Shown here one piece after another: positions 33,246 to 40,197 of a DNA stretch of 64,000 nt; position 1 is the stretch's first letter; each line of letters opens with the position of its first letter. Location of the stretch: assembly GCF_900089605.1 (NCBI RefSeq), contig NZ_LT594324.1:6014001-6078000 (forward strand), in the 5' to 3' direction. The notes under the pieces were generated by a model. It worked only from the letters and a program-made list of their open reading frames with translations, had not been told where the DNA came from and searched no databases. The position numbers and the translations under genes are program-made. The DNA is from Micromonospora narathiwatensis. Its GTDB lineage: Bacteria; Actinomycetota; Actinomycetes; Mycobacteriales; Micromonosporaceae.

Positions 33246-33806
33246 ATGGCCAAGATCGTTTCGAACTTCTTCATCTCGCTGGACGGCGTCGTGGAGCGGC
33301 CGGACCAGTGGCACTTCCCCTACTTCGACGACGAGATGGGCGCCGCCGTCGGGCGCGGGGTGGAGGCGACCACGGCGTTCCTGATGGGGCGCCGGCAGTA
33401 CCAGGAGTGGGCGGAGTTCTGGCCGAACCACGGCGGGGGCGAGGACGCCGGCTTCGCGACCTTCATCAACTCGGTGCCGAAGTACGTCCTGTCCAACACG
33501 CTCACCCAGGCGACCTGGCAGAACTCGACCCTGCTGTCGGGTGACCCGGCGCAGGTCGCCGCGCGGCTGCGGGAGATCAAGGAGCGGGCCGACGGGGAGA
33601 TCGCCATGTCGGGCAGCGCCACCACGGTCCGGTGGCTGCTGGCCAACGGGCTGCTGGACGAGCTGCGGCTGCTGGTCCACCCGATCGCCGTGGGGCGGGG
33701 CCAGCGGCTGTTCGAGGACACCCCGACGCACCCGCTGCGCCTGGCGAGCCACGAGACCTTCAAGTCCGGCGTCCTCAACCTGACGTACGTCCCCGAGGCC
33801 GCCTAG
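33246..33806 (+). CDS. Dihydrofolate-reductase-like (RibD C-terminal) protein
   Basis: A 186-aa protein of the RibD C-terminal/dihydrofolate reductase superfamily. It starts AKIVSNFFISLDGVVERPDQ (the I-S-L-D-G-V signature), has ATTAFLMGRRQYQEWAEFWP, LREIKERADGEIAMSGSATT (the G-S nucleotide-binding part) and LDELRLLVHPIAVGRGQRLF. NADPH-binding reductase fold; the substrate is unknown and true DHFR activity is unlikely. AGGAG precedes the ATG. Stand-alone, followed by a long palindrome. Confidence 0.88.
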   Translation: MAKIVSNFFISLDGVVERPDQWHFPYFDDEMGAAVGRGVEATTAFLMGRRQYQEWAEFWPNHGGGEDAGFATFINSVPKYVLSNTLTQATWQNSTLLSGDPAQVAARLREIKERADGEIAMSGSATTVRWLLANGLLDELRLLVHPIAVGRGQRLFEDTPTHPLRLASHETFKSGVLNLTYVPEAA

Positions 33807-33821
33807 CGGGCCCCGCATGTT

Positions 33822-33872
33822 GAGATCTTGGTAGGTTCGGGCCCCTCGGGGGCCTGTTCCTACCAAGATCTC
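33822..33872. terminator. Long palindrome after the DHFR-like gene
   Basis: Perfect 14-bp arms GAGATCTTGGTAGG (33822-33835) and CCTACCAAGATCTC (33859-33872), with an inner GGCCCC/GGGGCC stem. It starts 16 nt after the stop and probably terminates transcription ahead of tRNA-Ala. Palindromes of this GATCTTGGTAGG type appear, to my memory, many times in Micromonospora genomes. Confidence 0.65.
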
Positions 33873-33976
33873 CTCATCGGGTGGGGCGGTTCGCGTCGGA
33901 GGTGCCGGACCTGTTAGCCTTAGCGCCGGCCCGCCCGGTGCAAGCCGGGTGGGACCGACGCTGGTACGCCAGCGGA

Positions 33977-34050
33977 GGGGCTGTGGCGCAGACCGGTAGC
34001 GCACCTCGTTCGCATCGAGGGGGTCAGGGGTTCAAATCCCCTCAGCTCCA
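33977..34050 (+). tRNA. tRNA-Ala (anticodon CGC)
   Basis: 74 nt. Acceptor GGGGCTG (33977-33983) pairs with CAGCTCC (34043-34049), discriminator A at 34050. The anticodon stem CCTCG/CGAGG encloses TTCGCAT, giving anticodon CGC (34011-34013), which reads GCG (Ala). The T-arm is AGGGG TTCAAAT CCCCT. CCA is not encoded. A terminator hairpin follows. Confidence 0.93.
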
Positions 34051-34060
34051 CTTCAGTTGA

Positions 34061-34094
34061 AAGGCCGCCTCCCAGTCCGGGAGACGGCCTTTTT
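34061..34094 (+). terminator. Intrinsic terminator of tRNA-Ala
   Basis: Hairpin AAGGCCG-CCTCCC / GGGAG-ACGGCCTT (34061-34090) ends in TTTTTT-rich sequence, one of few terminators in the window with a real U-tract. Confidence 0.85.
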
Positions 34095-34115
34095 GATCTT
34101 CTGGGCGTTTTCGAA

Positions 34116-34310
34116 TCAGCTGCTGAAGTCGTCCCGCGCGTCCCGTGCGTCCTCCTGGACGTGCTCACCGGGCTGCTCGCCCCGGATCTCATCCCGCCGC
34201 GCCACCCGTTCCGCTTCCGACCGCTCGTTCTGGGCCATGTTGCCCATTCGGGCCCGCGCCGCGCCGGCCACCCGCTCGACCTTGTCCTTCGCCCGCTCGG
34301 TAGAGCTCAT
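34116..34310 (-). CDS. CsbD-like small hydrophilic protein
   Basis: 64 aa, strongly charged and helical: STERAKDKVERVAGAARARM, NERSEAERVARRDEIRGEQ, then acidic DARDARDDFSS. The composition and E-R-A-K-D-K-V-E-R start resemble CsbD-type general stress proteins, although the K-W-D-Q core of CsbD is not clear. Preceded by AGGGAG at 5-nt spacing. No partner genes. Probably stress linked, by family only. Confidence 0.6.
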   Translation of the reverse strand: MSSTERAKDKVERVAGAARARMGNMAQNERSEAERVARRDEIRGEQPGEHVQEDARDARDDFSS

Positions 34311-34404
34311 GTCGGCTCCCTGTCGTTGTGGCGAACCGGGGGCGGCGTCCGCCCCCTCTCGGTTCCGGATTCCCCGTTCGTCCGTGGGTGGAAACCCTGG
34401 TCGG

Positions 34405-35070
34405 CTACTGAGCTGGCACCCGCACGACCCTGAGCTGCGGGGGTGGCAGACACACGGACTCGTACGCGTACTGCCAGGGGCGGGGCGGCACCTGGTAGGT
34501 GAGGTCGCGCGGTTTTCCGTCCGCGGGGCGGACGGATATCACGACCGGGACGGACTCGTTCGGCACCGGCGTGGTGCAGTCGACCGTCACCCAGGCGGCG
34601 AACGACCGCAGCCCTGGCCGTACGACGTCGGGGCCGACCGCGCTGAGTGCGAGGCTGCCCTCCACGGCCTGGATGTCGGTGACCTCCACCGGCAGGGGGC
34701 CGGTGTTCGCCACGATCACCGATGACTTGATTCTGGCCAACGGCCCGTCCCGCTCGACGCCGGCTATCTCGGCTTGCGCGAGGACATACACGGAAGCAGC
34801 CGACTCCTCGGCCAGACGCTGATGCCGGGCCTGCCACCGGTAGGTGCCGACAGCAGCCGCGGCTGCCGTGCCCAGCAGGAGGGCAAGGACCAGCGGCAGG
34901 GAGACCTGCCTCGACCGGAGCGCCTGCCAGCCGTGCCGTTGCCCGTCCGGATCGGGACACGCGGGCTGCTCCCGCGTGGCGTCCAGGTCGATCACCGGCG
35001 TATCTCGCTGGTCGGGGCGCTCATGCGTCGACACGAACACCTGCCGCCCGTTGCCCGTCTGCTCCCGCAC
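34405..35070 (-). CDS. Hypothetical single-pass membrane protein
   Basis: 221 aa with a cytoplasmic N-terminus (~65 residues), one membrane helix (VSLPLVLALLLGTAAAAAVG) and an extracytoplasmic domain of beta character (KSSVIVANTGPLPVEVTDIQ, RSFAAWVTVDCTTPVPNESV, VPVVISVRPADGKPRD). The G-P-L-P-V-E-V pattern resembles immunoglobulin-like folds. The GTG at 35070 lies 7 nt from TAGCGT, suggesting leaderless expression; upstream codons are unlikely to be used. No family recognised. Confidence 0.7.
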   Translation of the reverse strand: MREQTGNGRQVFVSTHERPDQRDTPVIDLDATREQPACPDPDGQRHGWQALRSRQVSLPLVLALLLGTAAAAAVGTYRWQARHQRLAEESAASVYVLAQAEIAGVERDGPLARIKSSVIVANTGPLPVEVTDIQAVEGSLALSAVGPDVVRPGLRSFAAWVTVDCTTPVPNESVPVVISVRPADGKPRDLTYQVPPRPWQYAYESVCLPPPQLRVVRVPAQ

Positions 35071-35149
35071 GTAGGGCACGCTACCCCGGTGTCCGGCATC
35101 CCTTGTGGCCACGCATCTCGCCGCGCTGACCGGTCTCGCCGGGCATCGA

Positions 35150-36061
35150 TTACCTGTGCCGCCCCGCGATCGCGTAGAGGTCGCGGGCGGGGCCGATGAG
35201 CTGCGCGCCGGCCGGCCAGGCGGCGCGGAGCCGGCGGTGCAGGGCGAGGCCGGTGACGGGTACGCCGGTCAGGGTGCCCGCCGCGAGTTCGGTGCTGACC
35301 GCCAGCGAGCTGAGTACGGCCGGGCCGCTGCCCGCCGCGACGGCGTGCTTGATGGCCGTGGTCGAGGACAGTTCGAGCAGCGGCGCGGCGAGCACGTCGA
35401 TGTGGTGCTCGCGTAGGGCGGTCTCCAGGGCGCGGCGGGTGCCGGAGCCGGCCTCCCGGGACACCAGCGGGGTGGCGGCGAGTTCGGCCGGGGTGATGCC
35501 GCGCCGGCGACGGGCCCACGGGTGGGTGGGGGCGACGACGACGGTGAGCCGGTCGGCGGCGACGGTGGCGGCATCCAGGCCGGGCGGCAGGTCGGGGCCC
35601 TCGACGAAGCCGAGGTCGACGTTGCCGGCGAGGAGCCGGGCGGCCACCTCCGCGGAGTTGGCGGCCCGCAGCGTGACGGTCAGGTCCGGGTGCCGGGCGC
35701 GCAGCGCCACCAGCCACGCCGGCAGCAGGTACTCGGCGACGGTCTGGCTGGCGGCGATGGTGAGCCGGCTCTCGTGCGAGCTGCGCAGGGTCTGTACGGC
35801 GGCGGCGAGCGAATCGGCGGCCTCCACCACGCCACGGGCCCAGTCGGCGATCAGGGCTCCGGTGGAGGTGAGGACGGTGCCACGGGGAGTGCGGTGCAGC
35901 AGGGTGAGGCCGAGGCGACGTTCCAGGTGACGGAGCCGGGCGCTGGCGGCCGGTTGGGAGACGCGGTGTTCCGCCGCGGCCTGGCCGATGCTGCCGAGGC
36001 GGGCGACGGACAGCAGCAGGTCGAAGCTGGTCAGGTCGGTCACCTGTGGCGGCAGAGGCAT
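35150..36061 (-). CDS. LysR-family transcriptional regulator
   Basis: A 303-aa LysR-type regulator. The N-terminal helix-turn-helix covers LTSFDLLLSVARLGSIGQAA, AEHRVSQPAASARLRHLE and RRLGLTLLHRTPRGTVLTST. The C-terminal effector domain (about residues 92-300) begins RLTIAASQTVAEYLLPAWLV, like CysB/CbbR-type sensors. It diverges from a TDT transporter gene, which it most likely controls. ATAA-N7-TTAT, a T-N11-A LysR box, overlaps its own start. Confidence 0.92.
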   Translation of the reverse strand: MPLPPQVTDLTSFDLLLSVARLGSIGQAAAEHRVSQPAASARLRHLERRLGLTLLHRTPRGTVLTSTGALIADWARGVVEAADSLAAAVQTLRSSHESRLTIAASQTVAEYLLPAWLVALRARHPDLTVTLRAANSAEVAARLLAGNVDLGFVEGPDLPPGLDAATVAADRLTVVVAPTHPWARRRRGITPAELAATPLVSREAGSGTRRALETALREHHIDVLAAPLLELSSTTAIKHAVAAGSGPAVLSSLAVSTELAAGTLTGVPVTGLALHRRLRAAWPAGAQLIGPARDLYAIAGRHR

Positions 36062-36074
36062 AAGGGCAGGTTAT
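36060..36074. promoter_or_regulatory. LysR-type box between lysR and TDT gene
   Basis: ATAAGGGCAGGTTAT has the T-N11-A pattern and symmetric ATAA/TTAT ends. It overlaps the LysR start codon and lies 58 nt before the transporter ATG, the usual place for a site that autoregulates LysR and activates the divergent gene. Confidence 0.4.
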
Positions 36075-36132
36075 GGCTCGGTACGGAATCGATGCCTACC
36101 GGCCCGGTCGCGGCGGCCCGACAGTCGATCAC

Positions 36133-37296
36133 ATGAACACCCTGCCCCAGCCACCTACCCTGCCGCGTCGTCGCCCCGACGTCGTCGGGCGGCCCGCGCC
36201 GCTGTCGGCGCTGGCGCAGCCGCGCGACGTCTTCGCGTACCTGGGGCCGAACTGGTTCGCCTCGGTGATGGGCACCGGCATCGTGGCCACCGCCGCTGCC
36301 GGCCTGCCGCTGCGCCTGCCGGGCCTGCGGTTCGCCGCGACCGTGGTCTGGGCCGCTGCGGCGCTGCTGCTGGTGGCGCTCATCGCGGCGTGGGCGGTGC
36401 ACCTGCGCCGGCACCGGAACACCGCGCTCGGGTACGCGGCCGATCCGGTGATGGCGCAGTTCTGGGGCGCACCACCGATGGCCCTGATGACCGTCGGCGG
36501 CGGTGCGTTGCTGCTGGGCGGTGCGTGGCTCGGCGAATCGGCTGCCGTGGCGATCGACCTCGTGCTGTGGAGCGCCGGGACCGGGCTGGGCCTGCTGACC
36601 ACGGTGGCGATCCCGTACCTGATGATGACCCGGCACCGGATCGGGCCGGACGCGGCGTTTGCCGGCTGGCTGATGCCGGTGGTGCCGCCGATGGTCTCGG
36701 CCGCCAACGGGGCGCTGCTCGTGCCGTACCTGCCGCCCGGGCAGGCCCGGCTCGACCTGGTGATCGCCTGCTACGCGATGTTCGGCATCAGCCTGGCCGC
36801 CACCGTGATCATCCTGCCGCAGCTCTGGGCACGGCTGGTCACCCACCGGGTCGGCGCCGCGCGGATGGTGCCGACGCTGTGGATCGTGCTGGGGCCGCTG
36901 GGCCAGTCGATCACCGCCGCGCATCTGCTCGGCCGGGCCGCCGAAGGGGTCCTGCCCGACCCGTACGCGGCCGGCGCGCAGATGCTCGCTGTGCTCTACG
37001 GCGTACCGGTCATGGGTTTCGCCCTGCTCTGGCTGGCCCTGGCGGCCGCGATCACGGTGCGCACGGCGCGCGCCGGCCTGCCGTTCTCGCTCACCTGGTG
37101 GAGCTTCACCTTCCCCGTCGGCACCCTGGTCACCGGCGTCACCGGCCTGGCCGCCCGGTCCGGCTCGGCCCTGCTGGCCGCCCTCGCCGTGCTGCTGTAC
37201 GCGCTGCTGCTCGCCGCCTGGGCGACGGTCGCGACCCGCACCGTCCGTGGCGCGTGGCACGGCCACCTCTTCCTCCCACCCACCACACCCGCCTGA
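36133..37296 (+). CDS. TDT-family (SLAC1/TehA-like) transporter
   Basis: A 387-aa membrane protein with ten predicted hydrophobic helices: NWFASVMGTGIVATAAAGL first, later GAPPMALMTVGGGALLLGG and ITVRTARAGLPFSLTWWSFT, the last a typical TDT signature. The family includes tellurite-resistance/dicarboxylate transporters, malate permease, sulfite exporters and SLAC1 anion channels. Transcribed away from a LysR regulator. Substrate is unresolved: C4-dicarboxylate, sulfite or anion. The ATG at 36133 is preferred over an upstream ATG (36073). Confidence 0.88.
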   Translation: MNTLPQPPTLPRRRPDVVGRPAPLSALAQPRDVFAYLGPNWFASVMGTGIVATAAAGLPLRLPGLRFAATVVWAAAALLLVALIAAWAVHLRRHRNTALGYAADPVMAQFWGAPPMALMTVGGGALLLGGAWLGESAAVAIDLVLWSAGTGLGLLTTVAIPYLMMTRHRIGPDAAFAGWLMPVVPPMVSAANGALLVPYLPPGQARLDLVIACYAMFGISLAATVIILPQLWARLVTHRVGAARMVPTLWIVLGPLGQSITAAHLLGRAAEGVLPDPYAAGAQMLAVLYGVPVMGFALLWLALAAAITVRTARAGLPFSLTWWSFTFPVGTLVTGVTGLAARSGSALLAALAVLLYALLLAAWATVATRTVRGAWHGHLFLPPTTPA

Positions 37297-37327
37297 CCAG
37301 CTCCCCCGCGCTCACCACCCCCCAAGC

Positions 37328-37403
37328 CGTCGATCATGGAGTTGTGGACCGTGCAAAGCGCCGGTATCCCGACGGATCGGGCGCCACAACTCCATGATCG
37401 ACG
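37328..37403. repeat. Long intergenic palindrome with 20-bp arms
   Basis: Perfect 20-bp arms (37328-37347 and 37384-37403) around a 36-bp centre, between the TDT gene and the converging YcnI gene. The arm core TCGATCATGGAGTTGTGG looks like palindromes I remember as frequent in Micromonospora intergenic regions. It may serve as a bidirectional terminator. Confidence 0.75.
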
Positions 37404-37414
37404 CGAGGGCGGGA

Positions 37415-37921
37415 CTACCAGGCCGCGTTGATCACGTACGGGGCCGGGTTGGGCACACTGTGCCACTCCGCCACGCTGGGCGGGATCTCCACCCAGCGGT
37501 TCTCGCCCACCTCGCACTCCTGGACGGTGGGGAACCACAGCACCTCGGGCGCCTTCCGGTCGATCCGGAAGCCCAGGCCGAAGAGTTGGACGTCATGGTC
37601 GGGCAGCGGCCCGCCGACCCACGCCACCTCGACCACCTGGCCGTAGCCGTGGCCGTTGCCGTGCGCCCGGGTGACCTCGACGGTCCAGCCGGGCACGGGG
37701 TCCGGGTCGACGAGGTGCACGCCCTCGGGAATCCGCACCCGTACGGCCGTCGTCGGGGAGCCGTCACACCCGTGCCCCACCCGGAACGCGGTGTGGAACG
37801 ATTTCGTGTCGGCCGTGTTGGGGGTGGTCACCACGTGCGCGCTGGCCGGCACCGCCGCGACCCCAACCGCCACGGCGGCTGCGACCAGCACGACACCGGC
37901 ACGTCGCATCAGTTTGCTCAT
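37415..37921 (-). CDS. YcnI-like (DUF1775) secreted copper-binding protein
   Basis: 168 aa. A signal peptide (VVLVAAAVAVGVAAVPASA) is followed directly by HVVTTPNTADTKSFHTAFRV, so the mature protein begins with His, the copper ligand of YcnI proteins. Later are VRVRIPEGVHLVDPDPVPGW, VAWVGGPLPDHDVQLFGLGF and CEVGENRW. It lacks the C-terminal membrane anchor seen in some family members and stands alone, without CopC/CopD genes. GGAGGAG precedes the ATG at 37921. Copper or other metal handling at the surface is inferred from the family. Confidence 0.82.
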   Translation of the reverse strand: MSKLMRRAGVVLVAAAVAVGVAAVPASAHVVTTPNTADTKSFHTAFRVGHGCDGSPTTAVRVRIPEGVHLVDPDPVPGWTVEVTRAHGNGHGYGQVVEVAWVGGPLPDHDVQLFGLGFRIDRKAPEVLWFPTVQECEVGENRWVEIPPSVAEWHSVPNPAPYVINAAW

Positions 37922-38242
37922 TCGTCTCCTCCAGACGCTGTGGATGCGCGTAGCCGCCAGCCGGTCGGCTCCCGGCCCTGCACCGGGAGTCAGCATCGTG
38001 AGGGTCCGGGGCTGTGTCTTCGCTCAGATTGCTGCGTTCGCCCGGGATGGTGGTGAACGATCACCAACGCGGTGGGACACCCGCTCCGGCCGCCGCCACA
38101 AGCCCTGCCGATCCGTCTTGACCAGCGCAAACACGACCCGTCCGGGTGATGTCACGGACGCGGCCGACGGTGCCGACCACCCCCAGAAGCAGCCCGTCCA
38201 CACCACGATGCCACCGGGCCGCCGGATAGGGGTGGTGCGGCG
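37922..38242. other. 320-bp gene-poor stretch
   Basis: No convincing gene. It holds the ycnI upstream region and a short perfect palindrome TGGTGAACGATCACCA (38051-38066) that could be an operator. A minus-strand open frame of 60 codons (38024-38206) has weak third-position bias and is not accepted. It may contain decayed sequence. Confidence 0.5.
38051..38066. promoter_or_regulatory. 16-bp palindrome, operator candidate
   Basis: TGGTGA-ACGA-TCACCA: perfect 6-bp arms with a 4-nt centre, about 130 bp upstream of the YcnI-like gene. Confidence 0.35.
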
Positions 38243-38899
38243 TCAGCGGGGTGCCAGCACGGCGGCGGCGCGTACCAGGCCGGTGTCGACCGTGAACCGG
38301 CCGGTGATCGATGCCGGGGGATCGGGCACCGGGGCGGCGGCGACCCGCGCCGGCGCGATCCGGGCGGTGAAGGTGCCCGCCTCCGGGTCGAGCGTCACCC
38401 GGGCGTCGTGGAAGTCCAGCCATGTCCCGACCACCGGGTGCCAGACCTTGTACACGGTCTCCTTGACGCTGAACAGCACCGTCGGCCAGGGGAGACCGGC
38501 GGGCAGCCGGGCGAGGTCCGCCTCCTCCTCGGGCAGGCAGATCGCCCGGCGTACCCCAGGGTTCAGCTCGCGGGGCCGCTCGGCGTCCATGCCGACGGCG
38601 CGGAAGTCGGTGGCGCGGGCGGCGGCGGCCGCGCAGTAGTCACGGGTGTGGGTGATGGTGCCGACGGCACCGGCCGGCCAGACCGGGGAGCGGTCGGCGG
38701 CCGAGGTCACCGGCACGGCCGGCAGCCCGAGCCCGGCCAGGGCCCGGCGGGCGCACACCCGGCCGGCGGTGAAGTCCCGGCGTCGGCTGGCCACCGCCCG
38801 GTCGCCGAGGCAGGCCCGCTCGGCCGGCAGCAGCACGCCGGACCAGTCCTCCGGACCGGCCACGGCCACCGCGACCGCCGGTGGCAGGAGGTCACGCAC
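38243..38899 (-). CDS. 4'-phosphopantetheinyl transferase (Sfp/EntD type)
   Basis: A 218-aa Sfp-type transferase that moves 4'-phosphopantetheine from CoA to carrier-protein serines. Motifs are RACLGDRAVASRRRDFTAGR, then TITHTRDYCAAAAA, the metal-binding VGMDAE and the FSVKETVYKVWHPVVG (K-E-x-x-x-K) signature. Length fits EntD-like members. No NRPS or PKS genes lie in the window, so it may activate carriers elsewhere. ATG at 38899; monocistronic. Confidence 0.9.
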   Translation of the reverse strand: MRDLLPPAVAVAVAGPEDWSGVLLPAERACLGDRAVASRRRDFTAGRVCARRALAGLGLPAVPVTSAADRSPVWPAGAVGTITHTRDYCAAAAARATDFRAVGMDAERPRELNPGVRRAICLPEEEADLARLPAGLPWPTVLFSVKETVYKVWHPVVGTWLDFHDARVTLDPEAGTFTARIAPARVAAAPVPDPPASITGRFTVDTGLVRAAAVLAPR

Positions 38900-39098
38900 C
38901 GGACAGCCGCGTGGGGCGTCGTCGCAGGTGGGAGGGGTTTTCCGCGCCTGCGGCGTGGTTCGTGGCGGCCATGGATGGTGAACGTACCGTAGGGATGTAA
39001 CGCCACAGCGTTGGGTGGCGCTGTTGGGACGTCACGGGGCTGGCCACGTCCATTGGCGACGGCCGACAGGACCCGTCCACTTGCGAGAGGAAGTGCCG

Positions 39099-39368
39099 AT
39101 GACGCCTGGTGCGAAGGCGTCGGGCCCGGGACCGGACGATCACGCGCCGGTGACCCCCGACTGGAACTGCGGCTCGTGCGGCGAGGAGTGGCCCTGTGCC
39201 ACCAAACGCATCCGGCTGTTGGACGAGTATCAGGTGGACCGGGCCGCGCTGAGCGTCTACCTGGGTTCCTGCCTCGCGGCGGCGACGCAGGACCTGCACG
39301 CCGCGCCGGTGGTGTCGTTGCAGGCCCGGTTCATCGGCTGGGTGCCGCGCGGCGGGCGTACCTTCTGA
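39099..39368 (+). CDS. Small cysteine-containing conserved protein
   Basis: 89 aa. A cysteine-bearing region DWNCGSCGEEWPCATKRIRL (C-x2-C-x5-C) is followed by a helical part (DEYQVDRAALSVYLGSCLAA) and a C-terminal ARFIGWVPRGGRTF. GAGAGGAAG precedes the ATG. Similar small proteins in Micromonosporaceae, by recollection, have no established function; metal binding by the cysteines is a guess. A stem terminator follows. Confidence 0.7.
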   Translation: MTPGAKASGPGPDDHAPVTPDWNCGSCGEEWPCATKRIRLLDEYQVDRAALSVYLGSCLAAATQDLHAAPVVSLQARFIGWVPRGGRTF

Positions 39369-39374
39369 CGGTTG

Positions 39375-39416
39375 CTCCGGTGGCCGCCGCGTCCACTCGC
39401 GCGACGGCCACCGGAG
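39375..39416. terminator. Bidirectional hairpin terminator
   Basis: Perfect 12-bp arms CTCCGGTGGCCG (39375-39386) and CGGCCACCGGAG (39405-39416) between converging genes. Confidence 0.75.
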
Positions 39417-39421
39417 GTCCC

Positions 39422-40195
39422 TCAGGGGCGGCGGGGTCGCCGGGTGAGCGCGAAGCCGACCACGCCGGCCACAGCGGCGAGCACGCCGCCGGCGGTGGTC
39501 CAGACCCAGCGCGAGCCGGCCTCCGGGAGCCAGCCGGTGAGGCTGGTCTCCGCCTCGGCGACCGGTTCGGGCGTCGGCTCGGTGGTGAGCACGGTGCCGG
39601 CCCGGGTGTTCGGCACCAGCGGCGCCTCGAGCTTTCCGTCGTCACCGGACGCGCCGCCCTCGCCGTCCACGCCGACCAGCAGGTCCACGTCGATCGGCAG
39701 GCCCAGGTCGGGCTCGGGCAGGTCGGTCACCGCGAGTCGGACGTAGTAGGTGCCGGGCAGCGGGTCACCGGACCACGGCTCCGCCCACGGCCGGACCCGG
39801 CGCAGCGTGCAGCCCAGGGTGACGCTGGTCGCCGCCGCGTCGGCGGTCGGGGTCTGCGCCCCGGCCGTGCAGGCCTGCCGGCGGCGCAGCCCGTCGAAGA
39901 CGTCGACGGCCCAGGTGGACTTGCCGGTGCGGCCCTTCGGGAAGGAGACCGTGGCGGTGATCTGGTGGGTCTGCCCGGCGTCGGCCCGGAACGACCAGTA
40001 GAGGTGGTCGCCGGTCGACGCGCCCACCTGGACGGGCTGCCCGGCGGTGATGGCGGTGGCGGTCAGGAACGAGGTGCCGGACTTGGTGACCGTGGTCGCA
40101 CCGGGGGAGGGCGTCGGGTCCGCCGAGGCGGCGGCCGGGGCGAGGGTCAGCCCGGCGGCGGCCAGCGCCGCCGCGGACCGGATCAGCGTACGCAT
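39422..40195 (-). CDS. Secreted/anchored partner of VWA protein
   Basis: 257 aa. Signal peptide IRSAAALAAAGLTLAPAAAS, then an extracytoplasmic beta-rich domain (QVGASTGDHLYWSFRADAGQ, KSTWAVDVFDGLRRRQACT, PLPGTYYVRLAVTDLPEPD), an acidic linker and a C-terminal hydrophobic helix (WVWTTAGGVLAAVAGVVGFA) with an RRPRRP stop-transfer end. It starts 2 nt after the VWA gene stop, so the two are one operon and probably one cell-surface complex. No family name recognised. Confidence 0.75.
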   Translation of the reverse strand: MRTLIRSAAALAAAGLTLAPAAASADPTPSPGATTVTKSGTSFLTATAITAGQPVQVGASTGDHLYWSFRADAGQTHQITATVSFPKGRTGKSTWAVDVFDGLRRRQACTAGAQTPTADAAATSVTLGCTLRRVRPWAEPWSGDPLPGTYYVRLAVTDLPEPDLGLPIDVDLLVGVDGEGGASGDDGKLEAPLVPNTRAGTVLTTEPTPEPVAEAETSLTGWLPEAGSRWVWTTAGGVLAAVAGVVGFALTRRPRRP

Positions 40196-40197
40196 CC

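Noticed and set aside
33977..34050. tRNA-associated integrated element (att site) at tRNA-Ala or tRNA-Gln
   Set aside because: No integrase gene and no duplicated tRNA 3' end within the window.
38024..38206. 60-codon minus-strand frame in the ycnI/PPTase gap
   Set aside because: Mixed codon bias, many A/T-ending codons and no ribosome site; possible decay product but not supportable.
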